From: Paenibacillus tundrae
GTDB taxonomy: Bacteria; Bacillota; Bacilli; Paenibacillales; Paenibacillaceae
Direction: 5' to 3'
Length of the DNA stretch: 64,000 nt
Assembly (NCBI RefSeq): GCF_036884255.1
Contig: NZ_CP145605.1
Coordinates: 1,488,001 to 1,552,000, forward strand
Positions 1-7,900 of the stretch are shown piece after piece. The number at the start of each line of letters is the position of its first letter. Position 1 is the stretch's first letter. Made by a program: the position numbers and the translations under genes. The notes under the pieces were generated by a model. It did no database searches. It was not told where the DNA came from and was given only the letters and a program-made list of their open reading frames with translations.

Positions 1-654
1 GGCATGATGATTCGCTGGATCAAAGTCAAACCGGCGGGCTGGAGAACGAAGTTACTCGTTAATACGGTGGGGATGCTGACGACCTTGTCGATCACCTTAA
101 TTTTTATTTTCACCAAGTTCACGCAGACATGGGTTATCTTTATTTTCCTACCACTCGTCGTTTATGGCTTCATGCGCATTCACCGTCACTATTGCAACAT
201 TGCTGATGAGCTGCGAATTGACATCCAATCGGAGAAACCAGCTCGAAAAGGCAATACGATTGTGATTCCAGTGGCTGGCATTACACGGGTAGTGATGAAT
301 ACGATCAGTTATGCCCAGACGATGTCAGATAACGTTGTAGCACTATACATCGGTTTCGATGATGAGGCGATTCATAAGATGGAGAAAAAGTGGGCAGAGT
401 GGAACCCAGGCGTGCGTCTCGTGGTGGTGAAGTCCAGATACCGTAGCATTATGGGGCCTTTGAAAAAGTTCATTGATACCGTGGAGTGGAAAACATCCGA
501 GACGGATCACATTACCATTCTAATCCCACAATTCATCACGAAGCATTGGTGGCAAAATGTACTGCATAATCAAACGAGCTTCATGATTCGAACCTATTTG
601 ATTAATTATAAGGACGTTATTGTAACAACTGTGCCCTATCATCTGAATCGATAG
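1..654 (+). CDS. APC-superfamily (KimA/YdaO-like) permease, C-terminal part, cut by window edge
   Basis: The reading frame is open at base 1, so the N-terminal transmembrane core lies outside the window. About 217 codons are visible: a basic loop, two hydrophobic segments (about residues 17-38 and 42-60), an 'RIHRHY' turn, then a soluble domain of about 150 residues. Long APC permeases such as the B. subtilis potassium importer KimA (formerly YdaO) end in this way, with the last helices followed by a cytoplasmic domain. Those proteins are c-di-AMP-controlled potassium importers, but an amino-acid permease of the same superfamily cannot be excluded from the tail alone. The gene is followed by an intrinsic terminator at about 795-838 and looks like the last gene of its transcript. 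The family is fairly certain and the substrate is inference. Confidence 0.6.
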   Translation, partial: GMMIRWIKVKPAGWRTKLLVNTVGMLTTLSITLIFIFTKFTQTWVIFIFLPLVVYGFMRIHRHYCNIADELRIDIQSEKPARKGNTIVIPVAGITRVVMNTISYAQTMSDNVVALYIGFDDEAIHKMEKKWAEWNPGVRLVVVKSRYRSIMGPLKKFIDTVEWKTSETDHITILIPQFITKHWWQNVLHNQTSFMIRTYLINYKDVIVTTVPYHLNR

Positions 655-1021
655 ACGTAACAAGGGTAGAAGGTGAGGGTTATTCTAAACCTGCAATTGA
701 CGATAACCCCTTTGTAAATTGCTATTTTCCAGTTTTGTGTAAAATGAATGATATTTCAGGAAATGGACTTTTCATTTCGCTTTTACAAAGACAGCCGCAT
801 GAAACTTCCCGAATGGAGGGAGGACATGCGGTTTTTTTGTCATTTTATCCATTAATATGGAAGCTTCCTCAACATGATTCGTTTGGTAAACCCTCTTGTC
901 CACGATTAACATTACGTTGATTCAGAATGGATTCTGCAATGATGTTGAACTTATAGACTGATTAAGGTGGTTATGACGCTTGAGTCGTGACCGAATGCTA
1001 ATCAAGGGGGAAGAAAATCCG
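655..1021. other. Intergenic region between permease and sugar ABC operon
   Basis: This 367-base stretch holds the terminator at 795-838. The remainder presumably carries the promoter of the following ABC operon. I see no convincing gene; a 61-codon open frame spans the terminator and has no recognisable features. Confidence 0.5.
795..838 (+). terminator. Intrinsic terminator after KimA-like permease
   Basis: CCGCATG (795-801) and CATGCGG (825-831) form a 7-bp stem with a long loop, followed by seven T residues. It lies 140 bases beyond the permease stop codon. Confidence 0.7.
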
Positions 1022-1984
1022 ATGAGTGAGCTTGATAACCGGATCGGCTTGCCTGCTGCTAGTCGGCGTATATCGAAGACAAGTGAGCGCCGTACGGCTT
1101 CGCTCCGAGTACAACGGATGCGGGAGAATATGCTGGCCTATGGTTTCCTGGCACCATCGCTGCTTTTGTTCGCAGTGTTCCTGTTCTATCCAATGTTTAA
1201 ATCTGTGTACCTCAGTATGCATTCAACTGATCCTACGGGACAGATTGCTGCCTATGTAGGACTGGATAACTTTAAGGCGGTTTTCCAATCCGGGCTGTTT
1301 CTTCAAGGAATGAAAGTGACGTTGTTGTTCGTTCTGTTCACGGTGCCAACGGGCATTCTGGCAGCTCTGATTCTCGCTGCGCTAACCCATAACAAATTTA
1401 AGGGAATGCGTGTGTTCCAGTTTGTGTTTTCTCTACCCGTTGTATTATCTGTAGGTTCGTCCGCGGTCATCTGGAAGTTTCTGTTCCACCCAACACTGGG
1501 TATGCTGAATTATTTGTTAGGAAAAGTCGGCATTGATCCGATTCCTTGGCTAACCAGTCCGGATTGGGCACTAATCTCCATTTCGATCATGACCATCTGG
1601 ATGAATCTTGGATTCAATTACATTATTTTGTCTAGTGGATTGCAGGGCATCCCGGATGAAATCTATGAGAGTGCGAAAATTGATGGAGCAGGACCGTTGC
1701 TTACGTTTCGCAAAATCTCAATGCCGTTGCTGTCACCTACGCTGTTTTTTGTCAGCGTGGTTTCTATCATTGGTGCGTTCCAGTCGTTTGGTCAGATCAA
1801 CATTCTAACCCGAGGGGGACCGATGGACAGTACAAACGTATTCGTCTACTCGATCTATCAAGAAGCCTTTGTTAATTTCCGCTTTGGAACAGGTAGTGCG
1901 CAGGCACTGATTCTGTTCGCGGTCATTATGCTTCTAACCCTAATTCAGTTCAAATGGGTAGAAAGGAAAGTACATTATCAATGA
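1022..1984 (+). CDS. Carbohydrate ABC transporter permease, MalF/UgpA type
   Basis: Inner-membrane permease of 320 residues with six predicted membrane segments. The binding-protein-dependent transport signature (EAA loop) reads 'YESAKIDGAGPLLTFRKI' in the last third, which contacts the ATPase. The start at 1022 is preferred over an upstream in-frame TTG at 980 because AAGGGGG lies 11 bases before this ATG. The stop overlaps the next permease start (ATGA). It should form a heterodimer with that permease and receive substrate from the lipoprotein at 3098-4483. No ATPase is encoded here, as is usual for Firmicute sugar importers that share an MsmX/UgpC-type ATPase. The sugar cannot be told from sequence. 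Confidence 0.88.
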   Translation: MSELDNRIGLPAASRRISKTSERRTASLRVQRMRENMLAYGFLAPSLLLFAVFLFYPMFKSVYLSMHSTDPTGQIAAYVGLDNFKAVFQSGLFLQGMKVTLLFVLFTVPTGILAALILAALTHNKFKGMRVFQFVFSLPVVLSVGSSAVIWKFLFHPTLGMLNYLLGKVGIDPIPWLTSPDWALISISIMTIWMNLGFNYIILSSGLQGIPDEIYESAKIDGAGPLLTFRKISMPLLSPTLFFVSVVSIIGAFQSFGQINILTRGGPMDSTNVFVYSIYQEAFVNFRFGTGSAQALILFAVIMLLTLIQFKWVERKVHYQ

Positions 1985-2802
1985 GAACTCCATGGATTAA
2001 CACCTTATTGTATGTGCTTCTCACGATCTGTGCGGCACTGGTACTGTATCCAGTCATGTATACCTTCTTCATGGCTGTGATGACGCCCGAGGATGCAAGT
2101 GCCTATCCGCCGCATATCATTCCGCAGTCGATTGATCTGTCCAACTTCTCCGAAGTATTCGATATCGTGCCTATTGGTACGTTTATCTGGAATACCTTCC
2201 TGGTTGCGGGACTGACCATGCTGGGGCAATTGATCACGGCGAGCATGGCTGCATACGCTTTTGCCAAAATGCAGTTTAAAGGGAAAAACGTCATCTTCAG
2301 TATGTTTGTCGCGACGATGATGATCCCTTGGGAAGTCACGATGATTCCGAACTATCTGACGGTTCGTAGTTGGGGCTGGCTTGATACGTATCAGGGCTTA
2401 ACGGTTCCGTTCCTGGCTACGGCGTTTGGTACCTTCCTGCTAAGACAGTTCTTCATGCAACTCCCCAAAGAGCTGTTTGAGGCAGCAAAAATTGATGGCT
2501 GTGGACACATCCGATATTTTGTATCGCATGTCCTACCGCTATCTCGCCCAGCGCTTGGGACACTAGCGATCTATTCATTCCTCAGTATGTACAATTCGTA
2601 TCTGTGGCCGTTGCTTGTAACGAATACCCCAGAGATGAGAACAGTACAGATCGGGATTTCGATGCTGGAGTTCCAGGAATCCACTGCATGGAATCTGGTA
2701 TTTGCCGGCACGGCGATGGTCATTCTACCATCCTTGTTGCTGCTGGTGTTTGGGTTGAAACAGCTTGTCCGCGGAATGGCGGCTGGCGCATTGAAAGGCT
2801 AG
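1981..2802 (+). CDS. Carbohydrate ABC transporter permease, MalG/UgpE type
   Basis: 273-residue permease, partner of the preceding gene. The start at 1981 gives the usual family length and follows GAAAGGAAAG by about ten bases; its ATG overlaps the upstream TGA (ATGA), indicating translational coupling. Six hydrophobic segments are visible, and the EAA loop reads 'ELFEAAKIDGCGHIRYF' near residue 175. It ends 295 bases before the binding-protein gene. In this family the two permeases form the pore and the EAA loops dock to a shared ATPase. Specificity is unknown. Confidence 0.88.
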   Translation: MRTPWINTLLYVLLTICAALVLYPVMYTFFMAVMTPEDASAYPPHIIPQSIDLSNFSEVFDIVPIGTFIWNTFLVAGLTMLGQLITASMAAYAFAKMQFKGKNVIFSMFVATMMIPWEVTMIPNYLTVRSWGWLDTYQGLTVPFLATAFGTFLLRQFFMQLPKELFEAAKIDGCGHIRYFVSHVLPLSRPALGTLAIYSFLSMYNSYLWPLLVTNTPEMRTVQIGISMLEFQESTAWNLVFAGTAMVILPSLLLLVFGLKQLVRGMAAGALKG

Positions 2803-2930
2803 TTATATCAGAGCTTTACCACCATTGAAAAAGGTTCTTGTATTCCAATGCTACGAGCGAGTAAACCAGGCTCAATCTGTAATAAGGTTTTATTAGACTG
2901 CAAAAGTAGTGGAGGAGAAGAATCGATTCT

Positions 2931-3060
2931 GAAGAAGCGATGCGCTCGCCTTTGTCTCCGGATTTATACAATTAAGATATCATTCCAATAAATCTGGAGA
3001 CAACAGCGATCAAAAGAACGATTCGGATCCGTAACGGCCATCTTGCAGAGTAGTGAAGCA
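2931..3060. repeat. Diverged structured repeat, copy 1 (family B)
   Basis: Contains TGAAGAAGCGA-GCG-TCGCCT, then a stem made of TCTCCGGATTTA (about 2955-2966) and TAAATCTGGAGA (about 2990-3001), followed by AACAGCGATC. The same blocks in the same order recur at 39985-40135, where the stem and loop differ in sequence and length. It sits between the sugar permease and the binding-protein genes. Confidence 0.6.
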
Positions 3061-3097
3061 CTTATTACGAAATGAGCCCCAAAAAAGGAGAGAGATC

Positions 3098-4483
3098 ATG
3101 GTAAAGGGATTTCGGTTGAAAAAAAGAGGAACGTTCGCTTTAATGTTGGCAGCACTCATGTTAGTTATCTCCGCATGTGGTACCAAAGCAGATACAAGCA
3201 GCACGCCAGCGTCTAGTGGACAAGCGGATGCCGCTGCAGCGACCACTGAGCCGGTTCAATTGAATTGGTGGCACTCCATGTCCGGTGCCGGAGAGAAAGC
3301 GATCAATCAACTTGCATCCGACTTCAATGCTAGTCACCCTGACATTCAGGTAAAAGCAATCTATCAAGGTAAATACGATGAGAGCTTGAACAAACTGAAA
3401 GCCTCAATGGGATCAGATAGCGGCCCTGACATCATCCAGGTATATGAGATCGGCAGTAAGTTCATGATTGACTCTGGCATGATTACGCCAGTACAGCAAT
3501 TTATTGATAAGGATAACTTTGATCTCTCTCAATTGGAGCCAAACATCATTCGTTATTACACTATTGATGGTAAATTGAACGCGATGCCTTTTAATACATC
3601 GAACCCAATTCTCTACTATAACAAAGACATGTTCAAAGCAGCGGGCTTGGACCCAGAGAACCCACCGAAGACATATGAAGAGTTCGAACAAGCAGCCAAA
3701 GCACTGGGCAAAGACGGTAAACCAGGTGCTTCCATGGCGATCTATGGCTGGTTCATGGAGCAATTCTTCGCTAACCAGAATGCAGATTATGTAAACAATG
3801 GTAACGGTCGAGACAGTGCAGCTACGGAATCTCTGTTGAACTCCGAAGCAGGCGTGAAGACATTATCATGGTGGAAAAAGATGATCGACGAGAAAACCGT
3901 ATCTAACCTGGGACGTAGCACAGATGATACAACAGCAGCATTCACAGCACAACAAATCGGTATGACACTGGATTCTACGGCTGGATTGCGTAAAATCGTA
4001 GAAGGCTCTGGCGGTAAGTTTGAACTTGGAACAGGATTCTTGCCACGCCCAGCAGATGCAAAAGATGGCGGAGTCGTGGTTGGTGGTGCAAGCTTGTACA
4101 TTATGAATAACAAATCCGATGCACAACAACAAGCAGCGTGGGAATTCATCAAGTATTTGGCGACACCAGAAGTACAAGCGAACTGGAGCGTTGCGACAGG
4201 ATACTTCCCAATTACGACAGCAGCTTACGATCAGCAAGTATTAAAGGATAATATGGCGAAGTACCCGCAATTCCAGACAGCAGTCGACCAATTGCACGCT
4301 TCCGTTGATTCGACAGCAACTTCCGGCGCAGTTATGGGTGTATTCCCAGAAGCAAGACAAATTGTCGAAGGAGCAATCGAGACCGTTCTGAATGGACAAG
4401 GTGAACCACAGGAAGCTCTGGATGCTGCTGCGAAACAAATTACAGATAAGATCGCACAGTATAACAGCACAGTGAAGAAATAA
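3098..4483 (+). CDS. Sugar ABC transporter substrate-binding lipoprotein
   Basis: 461-residue extracellular solute-binding protein (SBP_bac_1/UgpB-MalE type). It begins with a basic stretch and a hydrophobic signal ending in a lipobox (VISAC), so it should be lipid-anchored outside the membrane. AAAAAAGGAG precedes the ATG at 3098 by seven bases, which favours it over an upstream ATG at 3053 that has no site. Typical family features include 'NWWHSMSG' near the N-terminus, 'PDIIQVYEIGS', 'AMPFNTSNPILYYNKDMF' and 'EFIKYLATPEVQANW'. It delivers substrate to the two permeases immediately upstream. A glycerol-phosphate or oligosaccharide ligand is possible but not shown. Confidence 0.9.
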   Translation: MVKGFRLKKRGTFALMLAALMLVISACGTKADTSSTPASSGQADAAAATTEPVQLNWWHSMSGAGEKAINQLASDFNASHPDIQVKAIYQGKYDESLNKLKASMGSDSGPDIIQVYEIGSKFMIDSGMITPVQQFIDKDNFDLSQLEPNIIRYYTIDGKLNAMPFNTSNPILYYNKDMFKAAGLDPENPPKTYEEFEQAAKALGKDGKPGASMAIYGWFMEQFFANQNADYVNNGNGRDSAATESLLNSEAGVKTLSWWKKMIDEKTVSNLGRSTDDTTAAFTAQQIGMTLDSTAGLRKIVEGSGGKFELGTGFLPRPADAKDGGVVVGGASLYIMNNKSDAQQQAAWEFIKYLATPEVQANWSVATGYFPITTAAYDQQVLKDNMAKYPQFQTAVDQLHASVDSTATSGAVMGVFPEARQIVEGAIETVLNGQGEPQEALDAAAKQITDKIAQYNSTVKK

Positions 4484-4515
4484 TAATGTTAGATTAATCT
4501 CATAACAACAACTCA

Positions 4516-4550
4516 GATGCGGCGGTCGAACATGATCGTCGCATTTCTTT
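4516..4550 (+). terminator. Terminator of the sugar ABC operon
   Basis: GATGCGGCGGTC (4516-4527) pairs with GATCGTCGCATT (4534-4545) using G-T pairs, followed by a T-rich run. Confidence 0.6.
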
Positions 4551-4841
4551 CTGTGTTCAGATTGAGCATATAAGGTGAGGCTTAAGCCGGATGGACTAAA
4601 GATGAACTAAGGATGATCTTTGGAAAGACGGCATCGTAAAATGTCGAAAAGATAATAGTTGTGTACTGTATTTGTTAGTTTATCTAACGTAATGTAGTCG
4701 AATATGCTTATTTCTTTAGACCGAAAGTTGGGAAGGTCACGAATTCAGACAGGAAACTGCGTGATTTAAAGTTTTTATTTAACATAAATTATATTTTTGT
4801 AAAGTATATGTTCTATTTTCTATCATTTTATAAAAATAATG

Positions 4842-4870
4842 TTTACATGCAATCCGGGTTCAGTTATCTT
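4842..4870 (+). promoter_or_regulatory. Candidate promoter of the nuclease gene
   Basis: TTTACA (4842-4847), a 17-base spacer and TATCTT (4865-4870), about 65 bases before the ATG at 4936. Each hexamer departs from consensus at one or two positions. Confidence 0.4.
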
Positions 4871-4935
4871 ATATTTGAACTAATGTACAAGCTGTCTGAA
4901 CAAATGTTGCTAAGTTGAAAACATGGAGGGAGAAC

Positions 4936-7900
4936 ATGAACAACAAGCAAGTGAAGCGTTGGGCACAATGGTTGCTGGTATTCGTTCTTATCGTAACTGG
5001 TGCAGCGCCAATGGGTGGATTCGGTAGTACTGCGTATGCTGACGATGACAGTGTTGTAGTAGAGCAGCCACAACAGGAGGATTCAGGATTAGGGGTACCC
5101 GATGATGAAGCAATCGAACAACAACCATTACCTGAGAAGACGGATGAGCCTGTAATCGAAGATGAACTAAGTAGTGAGTCTGAACTTGTCGAACCTGCTC
5201 AGATGGATAGCGAAATCCAGGTAGCGGACGATACGCAGATTATCCCGATTGCCGATGCACGAGTACTTGCGCCAAATACGAATGTAGCTGTTTCTGGTCT
5301 CGTAACATACAGTGAACTCGCAGGTGAATTCACGAATTATTATATTCAAGATGATAACGCAGGTATTGTAGTCCGAGCGAAAAATCAAGTTAACGTGGGA
5401 GACCGCATCGAAGTTTACGGACCGATAACCCATTACAACGGACTCGTTCAGATTGAGAAGGATAAGTCAGGTTTTACAGAAGGATACTTGAATATCGTGG
5501 AACAGAATGTGACCATTCCTGAGCCAAAAGGCATGATCTCTACAGATTTTGTAAGACCGGAAGATCGGAGTAACAAAGGCCCAGGTGAGAAGTATGAGGG
5601 TATGTTTGTCGAAGTAAGAGATATTAAGGTAACTAGTGGCGGTGGTTCTACATTCTACGCCACCGATCAATACGGCGGAGAGATGACGATATACGCCAAA
5701 AATTCCCCCACAGCGCTAGCTGTCGATAAAACCTACGAATATGTGCAAGGTGTACTTACGTTCCATACCAATTATGGATTGGAGCTTCTTCCTCGAACTG
5801 CAGCGGATGTTGTAGAAAATAGTCTGTCTGTAATTGCAAGTGTTCCGCCAGGCGGAATTCCTCATAACAATGAAGTCACATTAACCACACCAGCCAAGGA
5901 CGCAGTCGTACATTACACAACAGATGGAACGGAGCCTACTTCTTCTTCCACTATATATAGTTCTCCACTAGTTATTGATCGGGATATGGTCATAAAATCC
6001 GTTGCCATTCTAGATGGACAATCTAGTGGAGTATATACTTTTACTTATCAAGTACTGCCTAACAAAGAGGACTTGCGTATCCACGATATCCAGGGCGCGG
6101 GACATACATCTGTTTTTAACGGATATGATGTGAAGGATATTGAGGGGATTGTAACCTCGGTAAGTTCCAGCAGTTTCTATATGCAGGAGCTGGAGAACAA
6201 GATGGACAACGATGATCACACTTCTGAAGCGATACAGGTGTATAAACCAAGTCATGGTATGAAAGTCGGTAATCAGGTGAAGGTATCGGGCAAAGTGACG
6301 GAATATGGAGCGGTTAATGAATTAACCACCACCCAAATTTCAGCGAGCTCGATTGTGAAGACATTGGATCAAGTCGATCTACCCAAACCAGTGAAGCTGG
6401 GGAAAAACGGTCGTATCATTCCAACCGTTATTGATTCGGATTCATTTGCACAATTCAATCCAGAGACAGATGCCATAGACTTTTATGAGAGTCTGGAAGG
6501 CATGCGTGTTGAGTTGGAAAATCCCGAAATTATTGGGCCATATTCGAGCCAACCGGGTCTGGCCGTTGTCGTGGATAACGGAGAGAATAATCCGGTGCGT
6601 ACACCTTCGGGCGGCGTCATATTGACTGATAACGGAAAAGGCATGTTTGAGAGTGATCTCAATCCGCAGCGTCTATTTATTGGCAAGAAACCTTCCAAAG
6701 CCGTTAAAACAGGAGATATGCTTGATGGTAATGTTATTGGCGTCATGACATACACTGCTGGCAATTTCAAAGTAATTCCCGAAGGGAACTTGCCAGATGT
6801 AATCTCCGGTGAAACGAAGCAAGCCATTACTTCCATAGAGCAAGCCAAAGACAAACTGACGATTGCCACATTTAATGTGGAGAATTTCAGTAAGAAGGAT
6901 GCAGCAAGAGCCGACAAAATCGGCAAGATCATCGTCGATCATCTGAACAAGCCAGACATCATTGGCATAATGGAGGTCCAAGATAACGACGGCGATGCCG
7001 ACACAGGTACAATAGCGGCCGATCAGAGCTTTCAGACGTTAATTGATGCGATCAAGGCAAACGATGGACCAACCTATCGATATAGTGAGATTTCTCCAGA
7101 AAATAACAAGGATGGCGGGGCACCAGGCGCGAATATTCGTGTAGGATTCCTTTACCAACCCAACCGTGTAACGTTAGCTTCTGGTATGGGCAAAGGCAAA
7201 GCGACAACAGCGATTGAAGTCAAAGCCGACGGTAGTCTCTCGGTTAATCCCGGCCGAATAGCGCCTAATGACGAAGCGTTTGCTAGCTCTCGCAAACCGC
7301 TTGCAGCGGAATTCGAATTCAACGGTGAGCGTGTAGTTGTGGTTGCTAACCATTTCAATTCCAAAGGTGGGGACTTGAAGCCTTTTGGAAGTATACAGCC
7401 TGCGACACGAAGTAGTGAGGTTCAACGGGCGAAGCAAGCTACGCTTGTAAATGGTTTTGTAAAAGAGTTATTGAACAAAGATCCTGACGTTAATGTCGCG
7501 GTTCTTGGTGATTTCAATGACTTCCAGTTCTCCAAAACATTGAACATTCTCAAAGGTAATGAACTGGACAATCTAGTGAACAAGCTACCGGAAAATGAGC
7601 GTTACTCCTACATCTACGATGGAAACTCTCAGACACTGGATCACATTCTGGTGAGCAAAAATGTGTCTGATACAGCAGTCATCGAAGTCGTGCATGTGAA
7701 TGCTGATTTCGAAACAGCAGGTGGACGGGTGAGTGACCATGATCCATTGCTAGCTCAATTAAGCATCGGCGATGCGGCGGAAGAAGGCGACTTCAATCTG
7801 CGGGTATTGCACACCAATGATACACACGCGCATTTGGATAACATCCCTCGCCGTGTCACGGCTGTTAAGGAAGTGCGCAACGATAATACGCTGGTGCTGG

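Larger units (their letters stand above)
4484..4935. other. Intergenic region before the large nuclease gene
   Basis: About 450 bases holding a terminator at 4516-4550, an AT-rich tract at about 4750-4850, and a probable promoter at 4842-4870. No gene is seen. Confidence 0.5.

Noticed and set aside
735..920. 61-codon frame after the KimA-like gene
   Set aside because: It spans an intrinsic terminator and shows no family features.
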